Shown: positions 41,323 through 50,539 of the stretch, in pieces
Position numbering within the stretch: the stretch's first letter is position 1
How the letters are laid out: the number at the start of each line of letters is the position of its first letter
Assembly: GCA_903955385.1 (NCBI GenBank)
Contig: CAJBNH010000072.1
Span: 104,063-168,062 of the forward strand
DNA: 64,000 nt
Reading direction: 5' to 3'
Source of the DNA: an uncultured Myxococcales bacterium
GTDB taxonomy: Bacteria; Myxococcota_A; UBA9042
Program-made: the position numbers and the translations under genes
The notes under the pieces: generated by a model
The model's input: the letters and a program-made list of their open reading frames with translations, nothing else
Database searches by the model: none
Told to the model about the DNA's origin: nothing

Positions 41323-42420
41323 ATGCCGTCCGACCCGACCCCGCCCGAGGTGTCTCCGCGTCCGCGCACCCGGATCCGTGCCCCGCGAACTGCCCAAGCC
41401 CGCGGCAAAGCGACACTTCCCGGCTTGGAAGCGTCGGAAGCGCCCGTCGATGCGGTGGTAGAAGCGCAGACGGACTCGCCGGTGCCGACACCCGCGCCCG
41501 AAGTTGCCGCGCCGGCGGAAGCTGCGGAGCCATCGGCGCAGGACGGCCTGCGCGACACCTTGACGGACCACGTGACCGCGCAGGTCGCCCGGCTGCATCT
41601 TGCGGCCCGGAGCGCGACAGAAGACCCGGCCCACGCGATCCACGCCTTCCGCCGCTCCCTGCGCCGCATTCGCTCGACGCTGCACTTGGTTGAGCGGGCG
41701 CTGCCCCACGAGACTTGGCGCGATCTGGACCACGCGGTGCGCGACGTGGCGCGGCGCACGTCTGCCCTGCGCGATGCCGAGATCCTGCCCGACACGCTGA
41801 GCACGGTGGTGGTGGCGGACCGAGAAGCGCTCGACGTCTGGCGCATCGAGCTCGATCAGGGGCGGCTCAAGGCCCACGCCGCGGGCACCTCTGGCGGGCT
41901 GCTGCGCGCAGGCGCGGTCGATCTGCAGCCGGTAGCCGAGACGTTTGCGGTGCGGCTGGAGCCTGAGATTCGCTGGAGGCAGCTGGCCCGCGGGTTGCGC
42001 GACGCCTGGAAGCGGGCCAAGAAGGCGCGTCATGCGGCCGAGAAGCGTCCCAATCCCAAGCTGATCCATGAGTTTCGCAAGCGGGTCAAGGACGTGCGCT
42101 GGCAGCTCGAGCTGATCGCCTCGGCGGCGCCGCACGCACAGCGAGACGGCATCGACGCGTTGGCAGCCCTTGCGCGGGGGCTGGGCGGGGTGACCGACTT
42201 GATCGCACTGCGAACTTGGGTGCGCGCGCACTCAGGCGGAGGCGAGAGTCGGCAGCTGTTGCTGAGCGCGTTGGACGCGGCGATCGCCCAGGGCTTCGAG
42301 GAGGCGCTGCGGGTGAGTGAGGCAGCGTTTCAGGAGAAGTCGAAGAAGCTGTCCTCGCGGGTCAGGTCGTGGTTTGTCGAGGCTGGCATGGCCGACGATG
42401 CCGACCCCGAAGAGGACTGA
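41323..42420 (+). CDS. CHAD-domain protein (polyphosphate-binding)
   Basis: 365 residues. An Ala/Pro-rich N-terminal 75 residues lead into two CHAD helical repeats. The characteristic basic helices are HAIHAFRRSLRRIRSTLHLVE (about 105-125) and KLIHEFRKRVKDVRWQLELIA (about 245-265), each with the His/Arg/Lys pattern that binds phosphate chains. CHAD proteins attach to polyphosphate granules in characterised bacteria. GAGGAG at 41312-41317 precedes the ATG. It sits in the ppk-ppx-apaH-sixA neighbourhood, fitting that role. The stop is only six bases from that of the converging GT51 gene. Confidence 0.9.
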   Translation: MPSDPTPPEVSPRPRTRIRAPRTAQARGKATLPGLEASEAPVDAVVEAQTDSPVPTPAPEVAAPAEAAEPSAQDGLRDTLTDHVTAQVARLHLAARSATEDPAHAIHAFRRSLRRIRSTLHLVERALPHETWRDLDHAVRDVARRTSALRDAEILPDTLSTVVVADREALDVWRIELDQGRLKAHAAGTSGGLLRAGAVDLQPVAETFAVRLEPEIRWRQLARGLRDAWKRAKKARHAAEKRPNPKLIHEFRKRVKDVRWQLELIASAAPHAQRDGIDALAALARGLGGVTDLIALRTWVRAHSGGGESRQLLLSALDAAIAQGFEEALRVSEAAFQEKSKKLSSRVRSWFVEAGMADDADPEED

Positions 42421-42426
42421 CCCGCC

Positions 42427-45321
42427 TTACGGATTCTCGTCCTCGGCAGGAGGTTCTTCGGCCTGAATCGGCGGCGGCGGCGGTGCATCGGGCTCAGCCG
42501 ACTCGGTCGGAGCGATGGCCCCCTCGCCAGCAGGCAGCTCCCCTTCCGGCGTGGTGCCCGGGTCCTCTGCCGTTCCGGAAAAGACGCCGCTGCAATCACC
42601 CATCGCGTCAAACTGCTCTTGCGAGATCTTCTCTCGCGTCAGCATCGTTGAGCCGATCCAGCACAGGTAAGTGGCCCAAGCCTCACTGACGGCGCCATCG
42701 CGGAACTGGTGGTAGAAGGCCCGCGGGTTGGGGATGATCGAGCCCATCCAGATCGCCTGCAGCAGCGTCAGCTCTGACGGCGACTTCTCGAAGTAGTGCT
42801 GCACGGCCGGCCGGATGCCATAGATCTTCGGACCGTACTCGATGATGTTCAGGTAGAGCTCGAGGATCTGCTCCTTGGTCAGCGTCTTCTCGATCTGCCA
42901 GACGATCACCGCCTCTTGCACCTTGCGCGAGATGGTCTTCTCCCGCTCGACGAAGAACAGGTTCTTGACCAGCTGCATGGTGATGGTCGACCCGCCGCGC
43001 ACGAATCGGCCGCGCTTGAGGTTCTCGATCATCGAGCTGCGGATTGCGTCGAGCAGGAAGCCGTTGTGCCAGAAGAAGCCGCCGTCCTCAGTGGTCGTCA
43101 GCACCTGCACGAAGTAGGGAGAAATGCTGGTGATCGGCTCCCAGCGGTCGCTGCCCGGCCCGGTGACGAAGGTGAACAGCGTCCCGTCCTTCTGCCGCGC
43201 GTGGTGCTCGAACGGCGCTTGGAACACTTCGAAACGAATGTACTTTCCGGTATCGGTGATGCGGGTGTCGCCAAGAGCGGCGTCGAAATCGAACTTCAGC
43301 GAGTTCATGTTGGCGGTGTCGAGGGCGCTGTTGACCTCAAACGACACATGCCCGTCGCACTTCATGCCATCGAGCAGCGGCGCGAAGCCGACCGGCACAG
43401 ACGCGACAACGTCCTGACACGGCACCGAAGGGATGCGGATGCGCAGATCGAATGCGGGTGCGGTGCGGAAGCGCTTGATCGACGAGGTGATCAGCGCGTG
43501 CACCTTGCCAACCACGATCTCGCCGTCGGCCAGCTCGACCCGCTGCTCCTTCAAGCCCAGATCGAGGCGACCCTTGGCCTGCACCGTCACGTGTTGCAGC
43601 TTCTGCCGGGCAATGCGCCGCGACAGGATGCTGAAGTCGGCGGCCGTGCCGTCGCCGTCGATGGTGAAGCGCGACTGGGCGGCGTTGTAAAGCAGCGTCG
43701 CCGTTGCGTTTTGCACCGCGCTGGTCGCCTCGAAACCCAGCGAAGCGGGCAGCACAGCTGCGTAGGGAGCCAGGGGCAGGTACTCGAGATGGACCCGCAG
43801 CTCAGCATCGCCCGTCGCCACATCGATGCGGCCCGCTACGGAATTCGCGACCTTGCGTCCCGGCACGTTGAAGTCGACCTGCAGCGACACGATCTCGGAG
43901 CCCGGCTTGCGCTCGACCCGCGCGTTGAAGTCGGAAAGCTCGCTGCTGGACCCTGCCGTCCGCTCATCGCTGTAGCTGGCCCGGCCGTGACGGATGGTCA
44001 CCACCGGGATTGGAATTGCGGCGACCAGCTGGCGCAGCTCTGCGACCTTGCCGTCCAGACGGTCCGCGCCGGTCGCGAACAGCCGGGCCAGATTCTCACG
44101 CACGATGTGGCCGTCCCCGGCGTCGGCGTCGCGGCGGAAATTCGGCACGGTGCCTGCGTCTTTCGCCTTGTCGATCGCGCCCTTGGTCGACCCCACCGAT
44201 GCTCGGGTCTTGGGCTTTGCGGCAGGCTTGCGGCCCTTCGCCCCCTCGGCGTCGACCGGCGTCTCGTCGTCGTCCTCCAGCTCTGGAACCAGCGACGGCG
44301 TCTCGCGGTTGGACACGATGACCGGCTCGTCCAGCGTCAGCTCCGTCACGTGGCTCAGCGCGGACCGCACGGATGGCGGCAGGCGCAGCAGCAACGGCGA
44401 CGGCGTGGCGGAGGTGGCCGGGGCCGCAGTGGGCGAGAACGTTGCCGCAATTTCGCGCACCCGCAGCGCCAGACTGCCCGAGGCGCCTTGACGCGACACG
44501 TTGACCTGTCCCAACCGGAAGTGGCCGTCCGCACTGAGCGAAACCGACCCGACCTGCACGCGCCAACCGCCCAGTGTGACGGCAAGGTCGGCAGGCAGCC
44601 GCATCGTGACCGACCCGGTGCGCTTGGCCATCTGCAAGTCGCCGTCGATGCGAATGGGCTGAGCGATTCCCAGAACCGTCGTCGATCCGGAGACTTGCAG
44701 ACTTGGCGATTCCTCGACGTCCGACACGTTGCGCAGCTCGAAGGCGGCGCCCTGCAACCGAAGGTGCCGCAAGTCGATCCCAGCCAGCGACAGCGGTTCC
44801 GGTCCCGATGCGTCGTCGATGGCCAAGTGCAGGTCGCGCACGGACACGTCGGGCAGGTGGTTCGAGACGTACTTGCGCCAGCCGGTGGCCTCGCCCGCGT
44901 CGCCGCTGCCCTTGCGCTCGCGGTTCAGGCGCTTGAGCACCGGGTCCAGATTGGTGCGGCCGTCTGCGAACCGGACGACGTGCCCGCGTGGCGACACCAA
45001 CTCGATGCGGCGCAAGGAGATGCGCGGACGGAACAAGCCGTTGATCTCATAGTCGACGTGGACGCGCGGTAGCTGAGCGAACGGCGGCGACGTGGGCGCA
45101 CCCTTGTCCCGCAGCACCACGCCGTCCAGCGTCACGCCGTCCAGCAACTGCACGTAAACACCGGACAATTGCAGGTCGATGCCCTCGCGCGCCGACCGCT
45201 CGACGAGGGCGGTGCGCAGCTGGGCCGCGATGCGAGCCGGCAACGTGAAGACCGCAAAACCGCACGCGAATCCCAGCAGGATGGCGACGGCCAGGATCAG
45301 GTGGCGGCGGTTGGGGCGCAT
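42427..45321 (-). CDS. GT51 peptidoglycan glycosyltransferase with large AsmA-like N-terminal region
   Basis: 964 residues from ATG 45321 (an upstream TTG, 45330, adds three residues). One N-terminal membrane helix (about 10-30) is followed by about 690 residues of repeating beta-strand sequence of AsmA/DUF-type (LSGVYVQLLDGVTLDGVVLRD...). The GT51 domain lies at about 730-900: catalytic Glu745 in T-T-E-D-G-G-F-F-W-H, RGGSTITMQLVKN, and RKVQEAVIVWQIEKTLTKEQILELYLN. It polymerises lipid II into glycan strands outside the inner membrane. There is no transpeptidase domain; the tail is Pro/Glu-rich. Ordinary monofunctional enzymes have about 240 residues, so the N-terminal region is the novelty. 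Confidence 0.85.
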   Translation of the reverse strand: MRPNRRHLILAVAILLGFACGFAVFTLPARIAAQLRTALVERSAREGIDLQLSGVYVQLLDGVTLDGVVLRDKGAPTSPPFAQLPRVHVDYEINGLFRPRISLRRIELVSPRGHVVRFADGRTNLDPVLKRLNRERKGSGDAGEATGWRKYVSNHLPDVSVRDLHLAIDDASGPEPLSLAGIDLRHLRLQGAAFELRNVSDVEESPSLQVSGSTTVLGIAQPIRIDGDLQMAKRTGSVTMRLPADLAVTLGGWRVQVGSVSLSADGHFRLGQVNVSRQGASGSLALRVREIAATFSPTAAPATSATPSPLLLRLPPSVRSALSHVTELTLDEPVIVSNRETPSLVPELEDDDETPVDAEGAKGRKPAAKPKTRASVGSTKGAIDKAKDAGTVPNFRRDADAGDGHIVRENLARLFATGADRLDGKVAELRQLVAAIPIPVVTIRHGRASYSDERTAGSSSELSDFNARVERKPGSEIVSLQVDFNVPGRKVANSVAGRIDVATGDAELRVHLEYLPLAPYAAVLPASLGFEATSAVQNATATLLYNAAQSRFTIDGDGTAADFSILSRRIARQKLQHVTVQAKGRLDLGLKEQRVELADGEIVVGKVHALITSSIKRFRTAPAFDLRIRIPSVPCQDVVASVPVGFAPLLDGMKCDGHVSFEVNSALDTANMNSLKFDFDAALGDTRITDTGKYIRFEVFQAPFEHHARQKDGTLFTFVTGPGSDRWEPITSISPYFVQVLTTTEDGGFFWHNGFLLDAIRSSMIENLKRGRFVRGGSTITMQLVKNLFFVEREKTISRKVQEAVIVWQIEKTLTKEQILELYLNIIEYGPKIYGIRPAVQHYFEKSPSELTLLQAIWMGSIIPNPRAFYHQFRDGAVSEAWATYLCWIGSTMLTREKISQEQFDAMGDCSGVFSGTAEDPGTTPEGELPAGEGAIAPTESAEPDAPPPPPIQAEEPPAEDENP

Positions 45322-45346
45322 GGATGGCAACGGGGCGGGCGTCTGA

Positions 45347-45847
45347 CTACTCGCTCTGCGACTTCGAGCCCGACACGGCGAAGATGACGGCGATGACGCT
45401 TGCAGCGCCCACGACGGCCAGCGAGATCATGGCGACGGTCTTGGGGGTGGACAGGTGGTCGATCTCGAACGAGGCGAGGTCGGACAGGGGCACCAGCGTG
45501 TCGCGGTCAGAGGCCACCAACTGGCTGGACACCATCGAGAAGTTGAACGGCGTCACTTCGTAGCGACGACCACCCTGCGAGCGCACGAACAGCTTGGTGT
45601 CGCGGTTGACGCCCACCTTCTCGTTCTCGGTGCTGTTGACCGTGACGGTGTCCTGCTCGCCCAAGCTGGTCAGGGCGGTCAGTTCCTCTGGCGTGATCTT
45701 GTCGGCCAGACGGGAGTCCTCGCGAAGTGCGGTGCGGGACTGCAGCTTGCGAAACTCGTCCGGAGCGACCTGATACGTGTTGTAGCAGCCCGTCAACGAG
45801 CCCAGCAGAGCGACCAGCACGGTCCAGGCGGCGGCGCGCATCTTCAT
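45347..45847 (-). CDS. Small lipoprotein with C-terminal membrane helix
   Basis: 166 residues from ATG 45847 (GAGGG upstream). The signal peptide ends GSLTGC (lipid Cys21). The centre is a charged mixed beta region (VTVNSTENEKVGVNRDTKLFV) without known motif. It ends with a clear hydrophobic helix (VAMISLAVVGAASVIAVIFAV) and a short polar tail. Both a lipid anchor and a transmembrane helix are predicted. Function unknown. It shares the strand with the GT51 gene, 25 bases upstream of it, and may be co-transcribed. Confidence 0.6.
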   Translation of the reverse strand: MKMRAAAWTVLVALLGSLTGCYNTYQVAPDEFRKLQSRTALREDSRLADKITPEELTALTSLGEQDTVTVNSTENEKVGVNRDTKLFVRSQGGRRYEVTPFNFSMVSSQLVASDRDTLVPLSDLASFEIDHLSTPKTVAMISLAVVGAASVIAVIFAVSGSKSQSE

Positions 45848-45915
45848 GTCGTTTCCCTCGTTCGTGGAGCAGTCAGGCTTTCGTGGAGCGGACGGACTCT
45901 CGGGGCGTCGCCGGT

Positions 45916-46668
45916 TCAGCGGGCTCCCGCGGCCTGCCACGCCTGATTCAGGTCGTCCTGGTAGATGTAGTAGAACGCCATCGGGAAGCACAGCAGCGTG
46001 ATCAGCAGGAGCGTCGTGCGGTCCTGAGGCTGCAGGCCGGCGCGACGACCGACGTCGGGCAGCGCCTGGATCATGTTCCAGATCAGCACGATGTTGAGAA
46101 TCGGCAGCAGCATCCACCACCAGGTCAGCCGTTGCTCGCCCAGGAAGGTGTTGATCTCGCTGATCCGCTTGAGGTTCCAGATCAGGCCGTAGATGCCGCA
46201 CGTGAACATGATCAGCAGCACGGCGACGATCGGGCTGACGACCGCACCGGTCTGGCCACGGTAGCCACCACCAGCAGGCGGCAGCGGGCGCTCCTGAGCG
46301 ACAGGGCGCATGGGCTCCACAGGGCGCATGGGCTCGACCGGGCGCATGGGCTCCACAGGGCGCATGGGCTCGACGGGCCGCATCGGCTCAGGGGCGGGCG
46401 CAAGTGCGGGGACTGCGGCGTCGGCCTTGCGCTGCTCATCCAGCTGGGCAAGAAAGTCGGCCGGCAGCTCCATCGCGACGGTGCGCTCGTCTTCACCGAT
46501 GTTCCAAGCGCCATTCATCTCAGGGACTTGGGCGGCCCCAATCCACTCGCTCTTGCTGTCGTCGTAGATGTACTCGTCCTGCGCAAGATCGCCGCGGCGG
46601 GCCATCTCGCGAAGAACCGAGAGCTCGTAAGGGGTCGATTCGCCGTTGCGGTGCAGATGGAAGCCCAT
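45916..46668 (-). CDS. GYF_2-domain and DUF4234-type membrane protein with PMRPVE repeats
   Basis: 250 residues. Residues 1-55 look like the GYF_2 protein-interaction domain (G...LSVLREMARRGDLAQDEYIYDD...EWIGAAQ). Then comes a spacer with five perfect or near-perfect Pro-Met-Arg-Pro-Val-Glu repeats. The C-terminal half has three to four hydrophobic helices resembling DUF4234 (SPIVAVLLIMFTCGIYGLIWNLKRI, WWWMLLPILNIVLIWNMI). The Pro repeats may bind SH3-like or GYF-type partners or act as a stiff spacer. It lies 68 bases upstream of the small lipoprotein on the same strand. Confidence 0.7.
   Translation of the reverse strand: MGFHLHRNGESTPYELSVLREMARRGDLAQDEYIYDDSKSEWIGAAQVPEMNGAWNIGEDERTVAMELPADFLAQLDEQRKADAAVPALAPAPEPMRPVEPMRPVEPMRPVEPMRPVEPMRPVAQERPLPPAGGGYRGQTGAVVSPIVAVLLIMFTCGIYGLIWNLKRISEINTFLGEQRLTWWWMLLPILNIVLIWNMIQALPDVGRRAGLQPQDRTTLLLITLLCFPMAFYYIYQDDLNQAWQAAGAR
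46297..46386 (-). repeat. Five 18-base tandem repeats encoding PMRPVE
   Basis: Five contiguous 18-base units (46297-46314 through 46369-46386) alternate two near-identical variants (ctccac/ctcgac), consistent with a two-unit duplication. Slippage would change the spacer by six residues without a frameshift. Confidence 0.85.
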
Positions 46669-46789
46669 GGCGTGTGTTTCCTCTTGGCGGGTGGGCGGCT
46701 CAGGCGGGGCCTTGCGTCAGCCGAGGGGGGAGGTTATCCGCGGACGTGGGGGCGCCGTCAATGATGCAACGACGCGACACTCCTACAGA

Positions 46790-47311
46790 CTAGGCGTCCA
46801 AGCCCTTGAGGCGACGCAGGTCCGACATGACCTTGTGGTACTCGACTTCCCAGGTAGACGTGCCTTCCTGCAGGTTCTTGATGCGCTTGCGCACTTCCTG
46901 ATCCAGATCGTCATCGACGTTGAGATGGCGGTTCAGCACGTCGCGCATGGTGCGTCGCAGCGTGTGATCTTCTGCGAAGACCTCTTCGACATGGCGGCTG
47001 TGGAACAGGGCCTCGATCACTTGACGGGTCAGGTACTCGACGGCGCGATCGCCGATGCCGAAGCCGCGATCCTCCGCCAGCTTGTTCTTGATCTTGTTGA
47101 CCTGATTGAACTCGAGTCCGTCACGCGAGATCTGGTCGCGCGCGCGGTCGGTGATCTCGCGCTCGGCGCGGATGTACTCGCGCAGCACGCTCTCGACGTC
47201 CAGCACGACCTCATGCACCAGATCGGCAGAGACCTCGATGTCGCCGTTGGCCACCAGCGCCTCCACCATGTCGTTGGCGATGGGCGAGATCTTTCCTGCG
47301 TACAGCCTCAT
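46790..47311 (-). CDS. DUF507 family protein
   Basis: 173 residues, starting MRLYAGKISPIANDMVEALV, a characteristic DUF507 opening. It is an all-helical, highly charged protein with the repeated element EVVLDVESVLREYIRAEREI and a second similar copy. DUF507 is found mainly in Deltaproteobacteria/Myxococcota and Aquificota and has no assigned function. GAGGTG precedes the ATG. It appears to be its own unit, with plsB ending 144 bases upstream on the same strand. Confidence 0.85.
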   Translation of the reverse strand: MRLYAGKISPIANDMVEALVANGDIEVSADLVHEVVLDVESVLREYIRAEREITDRARDQISRDGLEFNQVNKIKNKLAEDRGFGIGDRAVEYLTRQVIEALFHSRHVEEVFAEDHTLRRTMRDVLNRHLNVDDDLDQEVRKRIKNLQEGTSTWEVEYHKVMSDLRRLKGLDA

Positions 47312-47455
47312 GGGTTCACCTCGTAGCTTGCGCCGACGCTGGGGCGGAATCCCTGTGGACGGCGGCGATGGTGTAGCACACTCGAACCCCCCCGTACAGA
47401 CGGCGATGGGCGGTGCGGGTGCAATGATCGCGTCAGGGAAGGCTTATTGCGTCGG

Positions 47456-50383
47456 CTATTTGTCGATGCGCCAAGGCGACTGGAACGCACGGACTCGCTT
47501 GACGTAGAGGTCTACGTCTTCGTGGGCGTCGTCGGCCGCCTTCAGTCTCAGCATCTTCGCTCGCTTCTTGCCAACGCCCTCAGTCGTCTGGGTCACGAAC
47601 CCAAGCTCGACGAAGATCTTCAGCGCGTTGGACAAGTTGACCTTGCTGACCGACTCCCAGCACTGCACGTCGCCCAGCTCGAACGCCTTGGACGCCTCGA
47701 CCTGCACGTAGTCGAGAAAGGCCTTGTCGGTCATGGGGCCTGAAGCCAGCGCCCGCAGTCCGCGCGCCATCAGCGCGTACGACTCGATGAAGTTCTGCAG
47801 CAGCTTGGCGTACAGACGCAGCACCGGCAGGACCGTGGGAGTGACGTGCAGCCTGCCTTGCGGGTCGGGCACTACCCAAGCCTCAGCGAGCATCCGGTCC
47901 AGCGTCTGGTCGTAGCGCGCTTGGAACGAGTCGGGGGGGTAGATGAACTCGAACTTCAGCAAGCGCGACAGGAACTTGGTCGTGTCGGCCAGATCGTCGG
48001 GGGCCACGCCGTCGGTCTGCTCCATCAGGGCGAGCAGACTCGCCGACAGCAGCGCGTCTGGCACGAACAGGTGGATCACGTTGTTCTTGTAGTAGTCGAG
48101 GTGCAGTCGCCCGGCCCGCTTGACGACGAACACGTCCTCGCCCTCGAAGGCGCGGCGCACAACCCAGCGCGGCTTCTCGAACATCGTCAGGACTTTATCG
48201 ACGATCTCGGCGACGGCCTCTCCCTTCAGCCTTGCGCGGGAAGGGTGCTCGCCCAGCGGGTCCAGAACCGCGCCCGTGCGGGCCTGATCGAGCATGTCGG
48301 CGGTCACCAGCAGCTGCCGTCGCGTGCTGAGGGCGGTCTGCAGCGGCCCCGAGAGCACCGCATGGCGTTGGCTTGCCTCGTCGAGCAGATAACCCACCCG
48401 GGTCAGCAGGTCGCCGCGAGAGATGCCGCGCTGGACCTTGGTCAGCAGCACGGCGGCAACCAGTGCGGTCGGGGTGATCACGGCGGCGTCGTTGATGGCG
48501 CCCAGGATCTTGTAGCCGCAGACCTTGACCGCGCGCTCGAATGCCTTGGCGTCGCGCTCGCCGAGCTTGCCCAGCGCACCGTGCTGCTCCAGGAAGTCGC
48601 GGGCGTGGATCGCCTTGCCGAACTGGATGCGGATGCGGCCGTACTTGTGCACCAGAACGCTGGTCGCCTTGAGCACGTTGCCGACGCTTTCCGTCTTCTT
48701 CTCGCCGCCTTCCAGCTCCTTGCGGTAGGCATCCCCCTCGATCAGCCGCTCGTAGCCGAAGTTGGCAGGCATCAGCGCGACGTCCTGGACCGTCCCATCG
48801 GCGACCGCTTCCAGCACGTGGTTCAGCAGGCCCAGCTTGGGGGGCAGCAGCTTGCCGGTGCGGGAGCGCCCGCCCTCCGGGAAGAACTCGAGCCAGTGGC
48901 CGTCGCGCAGCAACTTGCGGACGTAGTGGCGGAAGATCGCGGCGTATACCGGCAGCCCGGCGAACGACCGGCGCAGGAAAAACGCACCCCCGCGGCGGAA
49001 GATCGACCCGAGCGGAAAGAACGACAGGTTGGCGCCCGCGGCAATGTGCGGCGGAATCAGCCCGTTGCGATAGAACAGGTAGCTGAGCAACAGGTAGTCC
49101 GCGTGGCTTTTGTGACTGGGGACGAGCACCACGGGGTGCTTGCGGCCCTCTTCGCGGATCGACTCGAGGCCCTCCTCGTCGACCTCGATGCCGTCGTAGA
49201 TGCGCGCCCACAGCAGCGTGAGCACGAAGCAAAGCGTGCTGACGAGCCACATCTGGAAATTCGCGGCGATCTCGCGGATGTAGTCGAATGCCTCGGCCTG
49301 CAGCGCCTCGATCGGTCGCTGCTGCTGCTCTGCGAACTGCCGCAAGTCGGCGGCGACCTCAGCGTCCTCAAGCAGCTCGCGCGTGACCTGGTGCACCGGC
49401 TTGGTCGGCACGCCGCAGATGATCCGTTGCTCCGCCTTGAAGCTGGCGGTGATGCGGACGCGGAGGACTTCGGCCAGCAGGGCGTCGTCGGTGATGTGGT
49501 GCTCGTCCTCCAGGAACGCGCGCACGTCGACGGGCTGGCCACCCTGCACAAACGCGCGCCGGAAATTCAGCAAGAACGAGAACAGCTTGCGCAGTCGACC
49601 TGGCGCTTGAGGGTCGCCGAAGAATTCGTCGATGATGCTGGTGCGGCTCTTCTCGGGGTTGCGGTGCCACACGAGCACCTGCGGCAGCACGATGATCGGG
49701 AAGTCGACCTCGCGCTGGGCCTCGATCAACTCGCGCAGGTAGGGCACCTGAGGGCGCGGTGTCACGAAATCGAGCAGCGAAAAGCCCTGCCGCAGGAACA
49801 GCAGCACCGCGTTGCGACGGCGCAGGTGGGCGCGCATCACCGTGGGGTCGGGCAGGCTTGGGCGGCGCAGCACGAAGCGGCGCATGAAGTGCAGGAACAC
49901 CCGTCGCCACGGCTGGAAGAAGGTCGTGGACACCCCGTTCGCAAACTTGGCGATCGGCGCGTGGCCTCGCAGCAGCGCGTAGTTGAAGTACAGGTAGTCC
50001 AGCAGGCTGATGCTGTGCAGCGTGTAGACGATCGCCCCTTCCTTGGCGTGGGTCGCGATCTCGCTGGTCAGCCGGGGAGCGAACTGCACCGGCGAGAAGA
50101 AGATCTTCGCGAACAAACGCAGCCACATCCCCAGTCTGGGGACCATCGCCGACGGGTGGTTCAGCTGCGAAGGCGTCAGGCCGTCGTGCACCACCGGGGC
50201 GAGCTGCGAGGGCAGCAGGCGAAACTGGCCCGTGTCGGTGACGGTGCGAGGCGGCCGCGTCTGGACGGGCGCACTCGGCTCAGCATCGGCCGCGAGGGGG
50301 GCGGCGGTCGGCTCGGCAGGCGGCGGTTCTTGCGGCGGATTCGGACTGGCGCCCGGTTGCGCGGTGCCGGATGGCGTGGTCAT
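47456..50383 (-). CDS. plsB: Glycerol-3-phosphate 1-O-acyltransferase (PlsB-like)
   Basis: Transfers an acyl chain from acyl-CoA or acyl-ACP to glycerol-3-phosphate, the first step of phospholipid synthesis. 975 residues from ATG 50383 (GGGGAG site). A Pro/Ala-rich N-terminal 70 residues precede the domain. The acyltransferase block I is S-H424-K-S-H-A-D429, the HX4D motif, followed by blocks with GAFFLRRSFAG and FFPEGGRSRTGK, in the order expected for PlsB, and the usual long C-terminal region. It is longer than E. coli PlsB (807). A 3.6-kb open frame on the other strand is only its shadow. Confidence 0.9.
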   Translation of the reverse strand: MTTPSGTAQPGASPNPPQEPPPAEPTAAPLAADAEPSAPVQTRPPRTVTDTGQFRLLPSQLAPVVHDGLTPSQLNHPSAMVPRLGMWLRLFAKIFFSPVQFAPRLTSEIATHAKEGAIVYTLHSISLLDYLYFNYALLRGHAPIAKFANGVSTTFFQPWRRVFLHFMRRFVLRRPSLPDPTVMRAHLRRRNAVLLFLRQGFSLLDFVTPRPQVPYLRELIEAQREVDFPIIVLPQVLVWHRNPEKSRTSIIDEFFGDPQAPGRLRKLFSFLLNFRRAFVQGGQPVDVRAFLEDEHHITDDALLAEVLRVRITASFKAEQRIICGVPTKPVHQVTRELLEDAEVAADLRQFAEQQQRPIEALQAEAFDYIREIAANFQMWLVSTLCFVLTLLWARIYDGIEVDEEGLESIREEGRKHPVVLVPSHKSHADYLLLSYLFYRNGLIPPHIAAGANLSFFPLGSIFRRGGAFFLRRSFAGLPVYAAIFRHYVRKLLRDGHWLEFFPEGGRSRTGKLLPPKLGLLNHVLEAVADGTVQDVALMPANFGYERLIEGDAYRKELEGGEKKTESVGNVLKATSVLVHKYGRIRIQFGKAIHARDFLEQHGALGKLGERDAKAFERAVKVCGYKILGAINDAAVITPTALVAAVLLTKVQRGISRGDLLTRVGYLLDEASQRHAVLSGPLQTALSTRRQLLVTADMLDQARTGAVLDPLGEHPSRARLKGEAVAEIVDKVLTMFEKPRWVVRRAFEGEDVFVVKRAGRLHLDYYKNNVIHLFVPDALLSASLLALMEQTDGVAPDDLADTTKFLSRLLKFEFIYPPDSFQARYDQTLDRMLAEAWVVPDPQGRLHVTPTVLPVLRLYAKLLQNFIESYALMARGLRALASGPMTDKAFLDYVQVEASKAFELGDVQCWESVSKVNLSNALKIFVELGFVTQTTEGVGKKRAKMLRLKAADDAHEDVDLYVKRVRAFQSPWRIDK

Positions 50384-50539
50384 GTGCGTGGCTCCCCGGG
50401 GCGGCATGCTGGCCCGGCGTGGGGCAAAACGCAAGGCGCGACGGCGGGCTGCGGCCGATGTCTGGCGGGTGATGTGACGCAGGCGGCGGCTTCGGGTACA
50501 ACCCCGGCCACCGCGGAAGGTCGGCGGGAGGCTGGGGCG

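Noticed and set aside
41176-42231. N-terminal extension of the sixA frame
   Set aside because: It lies antisense to the CHAD gene; the sixA family starts at ATG 41175 with a GGAGGAG site.
42796-45072. 758-codon plus-strand frame opposite the GT51 gene
   Set aside because: Shadow frame: the minus strand carries all GT51 motifs in order.
47846-50539. Long plus-strand open frame opposite plsB
   Set aside because: It is the antisense shadow of plsB, created by high-GC codon usage, with no start site or motif; only the part from ATG 50540 is a gene.
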